NCBI GenBank assembly: GCA_002321855.1
Contig: DCMX01000228.1
Location: 1-9,754 of the forward strand
DNA: 9,754 nucleotides
Direction: 5' to 3'
Origin: Fidelibacterota bacterium UBA1611
GTDB lineage: Bacteria > Fidelibacterota > Marinisomatia > Marinisomatales > UBA1611
The translations under genes were made by a program, and so were the position numbers. The first letter of the stretch is position 1. Each line of letters begins with the position of its first letter. This document shows, one piece after another, positions 1 through 6,117 of this stretch. The notes under the pieces were generated by a model that was given only the letters and a program-made list of their open reading frames with translations, had not been told where the DNA came from and made no database searches.

Positions 1-554
1 CCTGTAGGGTTCCGATTTGGTGAGTCCTCATAGTAAACACGGCTATGCCAATCTGCACCCCATTCATGGACACCCTCTGACATATTGTAAAGACCGTAGC
101 CATTCGGACCTTCAGTACCTATGGGTAAATGGGGGACATTCAGTCCTCCCAAGTGATCTGCCGGCAGATTATTTCCCCATGGGTACAAATTGTTTACTAA
201 TCCTCCGCGCGCTGCTTTTTCGCGTTCTGCTTCCGTTGGTAGGTGATAATTTTTTCCAGTCAACCCACTTAACCAATCGCAGTACGCTACAGCATCATAC
301 CAACTTGTACCAACTACCGGTTGATTTGAATCCCGAAATTTTGGTTCCTTCCAAAATGGTGGTTGTGAGTGCCCCAATATTTCTACGAAGATTGCATATT
401 CGCGGTTTGTCACTGGGTACTTAGCAACACCATATGAATCCAGCCAAACACTATGGACTGGGATTTCATTTGCTGTGCCGTTTTTACTTCCCATGAAAAA
501 ATTTCCTTCGGGGATTTGGATGATTTCTGGTTCAATGAATTTTGGTTTTTTCAT
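1..554 (-). CDS. FGE-sulfatase (SUMF1-like) domain protein, C-terminus cut by window edge
   Basis: 184 codons are visible, starting at the ATG at 554-552 and running open off the left edge. The protein has the N-terminal half of the formylglycine-generating-enzyme fold: IPEGNFFMGS (res 14-23), a KYPVTNREY stretch (45-53), QPVVGTSWYDAVAYCDWLS (78-96), LPTEAE (105-110), KAARGG (113-118), YPWG (124-127) and GLYNMSEGVHEWGADW (154-169). Family members either oxidise a sulfatase cysteine to formylglycine or belong to related groups (EgtB-like, PvdO-like). The C-terminal segment carrying the two active-site cysteines of true FGE is outside the window, so catalysis cannot be judged. Two spots differ from common family sequence: R111 follows PTEAE where W is usual, and SEGVHEW stands where GNVWEW is usual. 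There is no signal peptide, so it is probably cytoplasmic. No Shine-Dalgarno precedes the ATG (the upstream sequence is AAATAAT). The family call is firm; the precise role is not. Confidence 0.88.
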   Translation of the reverse strand, partial: MKKPKFIEPEIIQIPEGNFFMGSKNGTANEIPVHSVWLDSYGVAKYPVTNREYAIFVEILGHSQPPFWKEPKFRDSNQPVVGTSWYDAVAYCDWLSGLTGKNYHLPTEAEREKAARGGLVNNLYPWGNNLPADHLGGLNVPHLPIGTEGPNGYGLYNMSEGVHEWGADWHSRVYYEDSPNRNPT

Positions 555-599
555 ATTATTTAGCTGAAACTTATTTTGTTTAAATCAATTTAATTGAAT

Positions 600-638
600 G
601 GCATTCCCAATTGATCTTTTTCAGTTTATTGTATCTAT
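600..638 (-). promoter_or_regulatory. Shared upstream element, copy A (ahead of the FGE-like gene)
   Basis: Read on the minus strand this stretch contains ATAG, ACAATAA, AAAAAGATCAAT (621-610) and GAATGCC (606-600), in that order. The same four blocks occur in the same order at 6028-6000, upstream of the GH109-like gene, differing only by a 4-nt and a 3-nt insertion here and one substitution or indel beside ATAG. It ends 46 nt before the ATG at 554. TACAAT (635-630 on the minus strand) could act as a -10 box, but I see no -35 at the right distance. It may be a promoter core, an operator or a 5'-leader element; the sequence alone does not decide. Confidence 0.5.
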
Positions 639-658
639 ATAGATACCTATTCCATAGG
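631..658. repeat. 16-bp perfect palindrome with adjacent inverted repeat
   Basis: Positions 631-646 read GTATCTATATAGATAC, identical to their reverse complement. Directly beside it, CCTAT (646-650) and ATAGG (654-658) form a second inverted repeat with a 3-nt loop. The pair sits 77-104 nt upstream of the FGE-like start and overlaps shared element copy A. No run of T follows on the minus strand, so it is a poor terminator for the operon ending at 694. A dimeric regulator site is more likely. Confidence 0.5.
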
Positions 659-681
659 AAACCACCCTACAAGTGTATAGT

Positions 682-691
682 TTAAACCGTT
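682..691 (-). promoter_or_regulatory. AACGGTTTAA box, copy A
   Basis: On the minus strand this 10-mer lies just past the stop codon of the nucleotidyltransferase gene (stop at 696-694). The identical 10-mer occurs at 6080-6089. In both gaps it lies upstream of AAAAAGATCAAT, 72 bp away here and 73 bp away there, start to start. A possible regulator box; function unknown. Confidence 0.4.
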
Positions 692-693
692 TT

Positions 694-1581
694 TCACTTA
701 CCAAATAAATTATATGGATAGACACCCGCATCAATTAGTTTTTGAATTTCTCCTTTGACGAATGAGCTGTCTTCTTTATAGGTAACACCAAACCATGAAG
801 CAGTACTGTGTAGCACATGGACATCTTCCTTTCCTCTTTGAACCAAATCATTCACAACGGTTGGGATCAGGTATTCGCTCTTAAGTTCATTTCCTTCATT
901 TTTTAGGAATTTCACGAACATATCATGTAGATACTCAAAAAGAATCGGCGTGAATCCCCACACATTCATGGAGACCGGCTCACTGCCATCCAGGTCAATA
1001 TCACGGTCTGATGATATACCGTTATCTTTTTTCTGGAGATTGCCGGTTTCAATGACCGTATCCAAGTTCCCATTGTTCAGAGTGCACAATCCGCGAGTGA
1101 CACCGCCAAAAGCAGATAGAGTTTTATTCAACTGAAAAGCTACCATAGAAAAATGATCTGCTCCCTGGTCATAGTGGTCTGCCACAACCTTGAATGATTC
1201 CCGACCATAAAAGTCATCACCATTGATAGCAACAAATGGTTCATGGATCAGGTCCGCTGCGGACAAAATAGCATGCCCAGTCCCCCAGGGTTTTTCTCTT
1301 CCTTCAGGGCAGGAAAATCCATCCGGAAGATCATTAAGAGCCTGGAAAGCAAATTCAACCTGAATTTTATCGGCATATTTATTGGTGATTCTTGATTTGA
1401 ATTCCTGCTCGAAATCCCTGCGAATAATAAAAACTACTTTTCTGAACCCTGCTTGGATAGCATCGTAAACAGAATAATCAATAATCGTTTCACCGCTCGG
1501 GCCGATTGCATCCAATTGTTTTAGCCCGCCGTAACGGGAGCCCATACCTGCTGCCATAATCAATAATGTAATATCAGTCAT
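694..1581 (-). CDS. Sugar-1-phosphate nucleotidyltransferase (NDP-sugar pyrophosphorylase family)
   Basis: A 295-residue protein expected to join an NTP and a sugar-1-phosphate, giving NDP-sugar and pyrophosphate in the cytoplasm. The N-terminal nucleotide-binding loop is AAGMGSRYGGLKQL (res 10-23), with the Arg and Lys typical of this fold. KPWGTGHA (97-104) matches the base-contact strand, INGDDFYG (119-126) holds the metal-binding Asp pair, and SMNVWGF (204-210) is the family's sugar-side strand. The length is typical of the single-domain members common in FCB bacteria. It starts 25 nt after the kinase stop, with AAGGT 9 nt before the ATG, so the two are almost surely cotranscribed. The pairing suggests it uses the kinase product, for example Gal-1-P or GalNAc-1-P, with UTP as the likely donor. 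Family membership is clear; which sugar and which nucleotide it uses is inference. Confidence 0.9.
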   Translation of the reverse strand: MTDITLLIMAAGMGSRYGGLKQLDAIGPSGETIIDYSVYDAIQAGFRKVVFIIRRDFEQEFKSRITNKYADKIQVEFAFQALNDLPDGFSCPEGREKPWGTGHAILSAADLIHEPFVAINGDDFYGRESFKVVADHYDQGADHFSMVAFQLNKTLSAFGGVTRGLCTLNNGNLDTVIETGNLQKKDNGISSDRDIDLDGSEPVSMNVWGFTPILFEYLHDMFVKFLKNEGNELKSEYLIPTVVNDLVQRGKEDVHVLHSTASWFGVTYKEDSSFVKGEIQKLIDAGVYPYNLFGK

Positions 1582-1606
1582 TCGAGTAATACCTTATTTT
1601 GAAACA

Positions 1607-2668
1607 TCAAATTAAAACCTTCGTTCCTTCATCCGAACGGATAATGTATGATTTTCCACCAACAGATTCTATTGCTTCCGCTACGGTCTGTGGATCATCC
1701 GGCGCATATGCAAACATACAGCCGCCTCCCCCTGAACCATTGATCTTCCCACCAAGCGCACCAGCATTCTTTGCAGCATCCATCATTGATTCTATCCTGG
1801 GTGTACTAATCTGCAAAATATCTCTTAAAACAGAATGATGCTTAGTCAGATATTGTCCAATTTTTTTATGATCTATTTCTGGTTTTTTAAATTCTAAAAG
1901 TGCATCTTGTAATAAATCTCGATTTTTGATGGTTGCAGAGAAAAGATCTTTCTCATCAAGATCAAGGTCAGACTGATCCAAGTTTTCGTAACAAGTCCTG
2001 ATTGAAAGTTTGGGATTTCGAATTTTTAATTGTTGAATGATCTTGAGCCTGGAGTCTCGACATCGCTTCAGAATCTCCATGGTATTCTTTGGTTCACATG
2101 AATCACCCAGTACAAAGGTTCCAAGATCTGCTCCCATGGGTCTTATCGATATTTCTGGTTCAGGATCAAGATAAATCAATTTCCCCATGGCAGTTGTGTA
2201 TTGATCCATCATTCCACCGGGCTCATTGAACTCTGAGACTTCTGTTTGATAGGAAAGAGAACCTATTTTTTGCTTGCTCAAATGAACTGGTTCATCTGCC
2301 ATTTGAGATAAAAAATGTATCCAGCTAACGGTGATAGCGGAAGAACTACTGGTCCCTGCTGATATGGGAATATCGCTGGTAATCTCACATTCAAATCCGG
2401 TTGAAAATGTGAACCCTGCTTTTTTGCTAACAATGATACCGCTTTTGAAATAATCTCTAGGTTTTTGATACGACAGATCATTCAAAGAAAAAATCTCAGT
2501 TTCACCAATATCAGGTTTGTGGACTACCACCTTCTGGTCACTTCTTTTTTCTCCCTTTAGCTTTGCCCTGAGTGTGATCGCCATGGCAATCACGGGTAGC
2601 CCAAGGTAATCCTGGTGCTCACCAAACAGGCAGATTCGGCCGGGGGTGGAAATGTGCATTAGATCCAT
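1607..2668 (-). CDS. Galactokinase-type GHMP sugar kinase
   Basis: A 353-residue GHMP-superfamily kinase, expected to phosphorylate the anomeric hydroxyl of a monosaccharide with ATP. Motif 1 is PGRICLFGEHQDY (res 9-21); R11, E17, H18 and D20 align with the sugar-binding residues Arg37, Glu43, His44 and Asp46 of human GALK1. Motif 2, the ATP phosphate loop, is PISAGTSSSSA (101-111). GGMMDQ (151-156) supplies D155 in the place of the catalytic Asp of galactokinases. Motif 3 is GALGGKINGSGGGGC (303-317), preceded by the galactokinase-like HHSVLRDILQISTP (277-290). It is slightly shorter than usual galactokinases (about 380-390 aa). The GEH.DY signature favours a galactokinase-like enzyme over mevalonate, fucose or heptose kinases. 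GalNAc (as in GALK2) is an equally reasonable substrate given the GH109-like gene. The start is uncertain: Met1 (2668) and Met4 (2659) both lack a clear ribosome site, and I kept the longer form. Confidence 0.88.
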   Translation of the reverse strand: MDLMHISTPGRICLFGEHQDYLGLPVIAMAITLRAKLKGEKRSDQKVVVHKPDIGETEIFSLNDLSYQKPRDYFKSGIIVSKKAGFTFSTGFECEITSDIPISAGTSSSSAITVSWIHFLSQMADEPVHLSKQKIGSLSYQTEVSEFNEPGGMMDQYTTAMGKLIYLDPEPEISIRPMGADLGTFVLGDSCEPKNTMEILKRCRDSRLKIIQQLKIRNPKLSIRTCYENLDQSDLDLDEKDLFSATIKNRDLLQDALLEFKKPEIDHKKIGQYLTKHHSVLRDILQISTPRIESMMDAAKNAGALGGKINGSGGGGCMFAYAPDDPQTVAEAIESVGGKSYIIRSDEGTKVLI

Positions 2669-2817
2669 GCTTTTTGAGAAGGACTATGTTAAAAGGTGAA
2701 AAACTATTTAACCCTTTTCATATCCAATATTTTAATGTTTTGGTTTGTTCAAGTTTGAGAACCGGATCTTAAACATTCAAGTGAATTTCTTGATCGCCCG
2801 AGAACAGGAATGATCGG
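2669..2817. other. 149-bp gap between symporter and kinase genes
   Basis: No gene fits here. It holds small inverted repeats: ATTCA-AG-TGAAT at 2775-2786 and GTTAAA/TTTAAC arms at 2688-2693 and 2707-2712. GTGAAAAACTATTTAAC at 2696-2712 resembles the reverse complement of 682-697, with 14 of 16 positions equal. A weak minus-strand promoter guess, TTGAAC followed after 17 nt by TATTGG, is not convincing. I see no strong terminator after the symporter stop, so the kinase pair may be read from either an internal promoter or the upstream genes. Confidence 0.4.
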
Positions 2818-4554
2818 TCATCTCTTCCATGATTTGAATAAACCCCATGAAGCAATAGATCCAAATCCACAAACCAGTAAGCCAGATTCGGTATGACCGT
2901 AAATCAATTGCCCAATGCCAAGCAGAAATCCATAGACAGCCACACAACCTAACACCATGCACAAAATGCCATTTGGGACAGACCAGGGTTCATTCGAACT
3001 GTCTTTAGAATAATTGGCCCAGCCTGGACCACCAGGGTTTACTTTCATTACAAACTTGAGCAGTGTTTCTTCATCATCTGGTGGCGTAAAATAGGTGGCT
3101 GCAATCCAAATAATCGTTGTGATACATGCCCCCGCAACGATCTTTTGCCATCCTTCCAAGCCCGAATCACCAAAATTGAAATAACCAGCAATAAGCAGTG
3201 AACTTACCATGGCCACAATCTCAGTGTAGGCATTGATCCGCCACCAGAACCAACGCAGAATATAGATGAGTCCCGTACCGGCACCGATCATCAACAATAG
3301 ATTAAATGCCTGACCGGCACTGGTGAGTACCAGCCCAAGACCGGCTCCTAAAATGATCGAAACAACAGTGAAAAGTCGACCTGCCAGAACCAGTTCTTTT
3401 TCTGTCGCAGTAGGTTTAATAAACCGGCGATAATAATCATTTACCAGATAACTGGCCCCAAGATTGACCTGGGTAGACATGGTGCTCATAAAGGCTGCGA
3501 TCAGGGATGCGGCCACTAATCCAAGTAGTCCAGAAGGTAACAGCGTCAGCATGGCTGGATAGGCCACATCATGCCCAAGTTTATCGGCCGGTAGATTGGG
3601 GAATGCTTTTTGAATATCCGATAGTTCAGGGAAAACGATCAAGGATGAGAGGGCGATAAGGATCCAGGGCCAGGGGCGCAAAGCATAATGAGCAACATTG
3701 AACAAAAAGGTGGCAGCTACGGCATCTGACTCATCCTTGGCTGAGAACATCCGTTGGGCAATATAGCCACCACCACCGGGCTCTGCACCGGGATAATAGC
3801 TGGCCCACCACTGTACCGCCAGAGGAACCAGTAAGACCGGGACCCACACATCTGGATCCGATAGATCTGGGATCAGTGATAATTTCTCTGAAACATTGGC
3901 ATGAGAAATAAGGTTTGACAGCCCGTTAATCTCAGGAAGTCCTAAAATATAAACCATGGCCCAGACCGAACCGATCATAGCCAATGTAAATTGCACAAAG
4001 TCAGTAATGATCACGGCTTTTAATCCACCGAGGGCTGAATAGGCCAGTGTAATTGAACAGGCAATGGTGAGCGTCATCCACCCGGACATTCCTAAAACAA
4101 TTTCACCGAACTTCACTGCCGCCAGGCTGACTGCGCCCATAACCAGGACATTAAAGACCAGCCCCAGATATAGGGCGCGGAATCCCCGTAAGAAGGTAGC
4201 TGCTTTTCCACTGTAGCGAAGTTCATAAAATTCGATATCGGTGATCACGCCCGAACGTCTCCATAATCTTGAATAAATGAACACGGTCAGCATCCCGGTC
4301 AAAAGAAACGCCCACCAGACCCAGTTACCGCTAACTCCATTCTGGCGTACCAGGTCTGTGACCAGATTTGGAGTATCCGTCGAAAAGGTGGTCGCTACCA
4401 TTGATATCCCTAACAACCACCAGGGCATATTTCTTCCTGCTAGAAAAAATGATTCGGTATCTCTACCGGCCTTCTTGGCAGCCCAGATCCCTACCAGCAA
4501 AGAAAGAACAAAATAAAGTCCTATGATGGTCCAGTCTATGGAAGACAAATTCAT
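2818..4554 (-). CDS. Sodium:solute symporter (SSS family), substrate unknown
   Basis: A 578-residue inner-membrane protein with about 14-15 hydrophobic segments and the LeuT-type SSS fold. Recognisable parts are ESFFLAGRNMPWW (res 34-46), the SSS signature AYSALGGLKAVIITDFVQF (171-189), a glycine-rich loop PGAEPGGGGYIAQR (255-268) and MSTMSTQVNLGASYLVNDYY (356-375), where the serines and threonines probably form the Na2 site. Compared with vSGLT it lacks the sugar ligands: the Gln of the TM1 'SAEQ' stretch is T61 (STDT, 58-61), and the TM-helix Lys aligns with Y290. It therefore probably carries something other than free galactose or glucose, perhaps an amino sugar, uronate or modified sugar. 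It starts 3 nt after the GH109-like stop with no Shine-Dalgarno, so translation is probably coupled. Family certain, substrate open. Confidence 0.93.
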   Translation of the reverse strand: MNLSSIDWTIIGLYFVLSLLVGIWAAKKAGRDTESFFLAGRNMPWWLLGISMVATTFSTDTPNLVTDLVRQNGVSGNWVWWAFLLTGMLTVFIYSRLWRRSGVITDIEFYELRYSGKAATFLRGFRALYLGLVFNVLVMGAVSLAAVKFGEIVLGMSGWMTLTIACSITLAYSALGGLKAVIITDFVQFTLAMIGSVWAMVYILGLPEINGLSNLISHANVSEKLSLIPDLSDPDVWVPVLLVPLAVQWWASYYPGAEPGGGGYIAQRMFSAKDESDAVAATFLFNVAHYALRPWPWILIALSSLIVFPELSDIQKAFPNLPADKLGHDVAYPAMLTLLPSGLLGLVAASLIAAFMSTMSTQVNLGASYLVNDYYRRFIKPTATEKELVLAGRLFTVVSIILGAGLGLVLTSAGQAFNLLLMIGAGTGLIYILRWFWWRINAYTEIVAMVSSLLIAGYFNFGDSGLEGWQKIVAGACITTIIWIAATYFTPPDDEETLLKFVMKVNPGGPGWANYSKDSSNEPWSVPNGILCMVLGCVAVYGFLLGIGQLIYGHTESGLLVCGFGSIASWGLFKSWKR

Positions 4555-4557
4555 AGA

Positions 4558-5931
4558 TCAGTATTCGCTATTGGTACCAAAGATCGGTTTATTCATTCTC
4601 CATTTACCCCTGGTAAAATCAGGGAATTTTATAGGAGCACTACCCATACTGATGGATCTTTCAGACAGGGGACTGATCACGCTCATGCTGGCAGCATCAT
4701 AAATATCTATAGGCGGGGAAACATTTCTTTTCAAAGATTCAACAAATGCATTGAGAATGAAGAAATCGATCCCACCATGCCCCGTGTGACCAATTGTATT
4801 TTCTGCTCCCGTGAATCTCTTCCAAAGAGGATGATCATAATCCGTTCTATATGGTTCAAAGGATTCCCATCGATGTTCTTCAGGGCTCCTGCCCTGCAGA
4901 TAGACCGAATCATTATCCACCATCCATAATCCTTTTGTACCTTGTACCCGGAAGTTCAAACTGTAGGGCCTTGGAGAATTAGTATCATGACTAACCATCA
5001 CACTCTGACCATTGGCACATTTTATGACAGTGGTGACAATATCCCCTAATTTAAACTCAACAGAAGTGTTGGGGTGTTCTGGACCTCCCTGATCTACAAT
5101 ATATTTATGTAGACCACGGCTCTGGGTAGCGGTCGATGTCAGGTGAACAAAACGGTTACCCCGGTTAATATCCAACATAGTGCTCACTGGCCCAACACCA
5201 TGTGTAGGATAAAGATCTCCATTCCGCTCTATAGAGTGCTGGGTACGCCATTTAGATTCACTATAACCTTTTTCACCAAACTCTACACCACCGCCATAGG
5301 CTTGCTCGCCATCATTGAATTTGACATGTCGGAGGTCATGTTGGTATCCACATTGCAAATGCAACAGTTCCCCAAATAGCCCTTGGCGTACCATATTCAG
5401 TACTGCCATCACATCCCGACGATAACAGACATTCTCCATGATCATGCATTGTCTCTCAGTACGCTCAGATGTGTTCACAAGGTCCCAGATGTCTTCCACC
5501 GTTAGTGCTGCTGGCACCTCTGTACCCACATGTTTTCCCTGCTTCATAGCAGCGATAGCCATGGGATGATGCCATTCCCAGGGTGTAGCAATATATACCG
5601 CATCCAGGTCATCTCTCTGTACCATATTAAGAAAATCCTCTTCCCCGTTATCATATACATCAGGAGGAGGATTGCCCTGTCTTTTTACCACATCCAAAGC
5701 CAAGCTGATCATATGATCATCAATATCACAGATTGCCGCAATATCAACATCCGATCTTTGGGCCGCAAGCTGAAGCATCCATTGTCCACGTAATCCAGTG
5801 CCGATAAATCCCAGCCTAACGTGCTGATCGGATACGAGTTCACCTACCACGGACCTGGGTAACATCGCAGTAGCAGTCCCAACTAACGCAGTGGTTTTCA
5901 AAAATTTCCTGCGATCTATTTTTTTCGGCAT
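4558..5931 (-). CDS. GH109-type Gfo/Idh/MocA-fold glycosidase, Tat-exported (N-acetylgalactosaminidase-like)
   Basis: A 457-residue protein with a Tat signal DRRKFLK (res 6-12) and a hydrophobic stretch to about residue 30, then a Rossmann domain with GTGLRG (44-49) and ATPWEWHHPMA (115-125). The rest fits GH109: MENVCYRRD (165-173), GYQHDLR (195-201) and NGDLYPTHGVGP (237-248). E166, Y196, H198, Y241 and H244 match the active-site Glu149, Tyr179, His181, Tyr225 and His228 recalled for the Elizabethkingia alpha-N-acetylgalactosaminidase. Such enzymes use tightly bound NAD+ to oxidise C3 and eliminate the glycosidic bond; export folded with its cofactor suits the Tat route to the periplasm. 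The start at 5931 is chosen because AAGGAG lies 6 nt before it and the Tat motif follows at once. An in-frame ATG at 5973 would add 14 residues that contain the ribosome site. Cotranscribed with the next symporter (3-nt gap). A plain dehydrogenase remains possible. Confidence 0.86.
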   Translation of the reverse strand: MPKKIDRRKFLKTTALVGTATAMLPRSVVGELVSDQHVRLGFIGTGLRGQWMLQLAAQRSDVDIAAICDIDDHMISLALDVVKRQGNPPPDVYDNGEEDFLNMVQRDDLDAVYIATPWEWHHPMAIAAMKQGKHVGTEVPAALTVEDIWDLVNTSERTERQCMIMENVCYRRDVMAVLNMVRQGLFGELLHLQCGYQHDLRHVKFNDGEQAYGGGVEFGEKGYSESKWRTQHSIERNGDLYPTHGVGPVSTMLDINRGNRFVHLTSTATQSRGLHKYIVDQGGPEHPNTSVEFKLGDIVTTVIKCANGQSVMVSHDTNSPRPYSLNFRVQGTKGLWMVDNDSVYLQGRSPEEHRWESFEPYRTDYDHPLWKRFTGAENTIGHTGHGGIDFFILNAFVESLKRNVSPPIDIYDAASMSVISPLSERSISMGSAPIKFPDFTRGKWRMNKPIFGTNSEY

Positions 5932-5937
5932 AACTAA

Positions 5938-5943
5938 CTCCTT
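5938..5943 (-). promoter_or_regulatory. Ribosome binding site deciding the GH109-like start
   Basis: AAGGAG on the minus strand, 6 nt before the ATG at 5931-5929. This is the strongest Shine-Dalgarno in the window. It lies inside the longer in-frame reading from 5973, which argues for the shorter protein that begins directly at the Tat signal. Confidence 0.85.
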
Positions 5944-5999
5944 ATCTAAATCCAATGGAAAATGTTTTTTCACGGAATCGATAATATGGATCCTATGCA

Positions 6000-6028
6000 G
6001 GCATTCATTGATCTTTTTATTGTGCTAT
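6000..6028 (-). promoter_or_regulatory. Shared upstream element, copy B (ahead of the GH109-like gene)
   Basis: On the minus strand it carries ATAG, ACAATAA running into AAAAAGATCAAT (6018-6007), and GAATGCC (6006-6000). This is the compact form of the element also found at 638-600. It ends 68 nt before the chosen start at 5931. Because the gap follows a symporter stop and precedes a strong ribosome site, it probably holds the promoter of the GH109-like/symporter pair. CACAAT might be a -10 box, though no good -35 is visible. Confidence 0.5.
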
Positions 6029-6071
6029 GAAACAGCAAGGACCATCTTAAAGAAGGATAAATGTATACAGC

Positions 6072-6115
6072 ATTATTAATTAAACCGTTATCCGTTCACA
6101 ACGCTATTATTAATT
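6072..6115. repeat. Repeats and AACGGTTTAA box upstream of the GH109-like gene
   Basis: ATTATTAATT occurs at 6072-6081 and again at 6106-6115, a 34-bp period. Between them lies AACGGTTTAA on the minus strand (6089-6080), identical to 691-682, and a near-tandem AACGG-AT-AACGG (minus strand, 6097-6086). On the minus strand, TTGTGA followed after 18 nt by AATAAT could be a -35/-10 pair here. The layout suggests a regulated promoter, but no family of regulator can be named. Confidence 0.42.
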
Positions 6116-6117
6116 GG

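Noticed and set aside
17..424. Long plus-strand open reading frame at the left end
   Set aside because: It lies antisense to a clear FGE-sulfatase domain protein and its translation shows no recognisable domain; it is a shadow.
555..693. Rho-independent terminator after the nucleotidyltransferase gene
   Set aside because: The hairpins at 631-658 are AT-rich and not followed by a T-run on the minus strand, so a terminator cannot be supported.
1607..2668. Assignment of the GHMP kinase as mevalonate kinase or fucokinase
   Set aside because: The GEH.DY and GGMMDQ motifs match galactokinases; mevalonate kinases lack the Asp-Tyr after GEH, and fucokinase or heptose kinases carry GG.SD/TD-type loops.
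2777..2962. Minus-strand 61-codon frame overlapping the end of the second symporter
   Set aside because: It is mostly an out-of-frame reading of the symporter's last helices, Trp- and Cys-rich as expected of a shifted frame.
5530..5793. Plus-strand open frames opposite the GH109-like gene (also 5143-5379 and 5891-6079)
   Set aside because: They lie opposite well-supported coding sequence, have no family resemblance and no ribosome site; shadows of the minus-strand gene.
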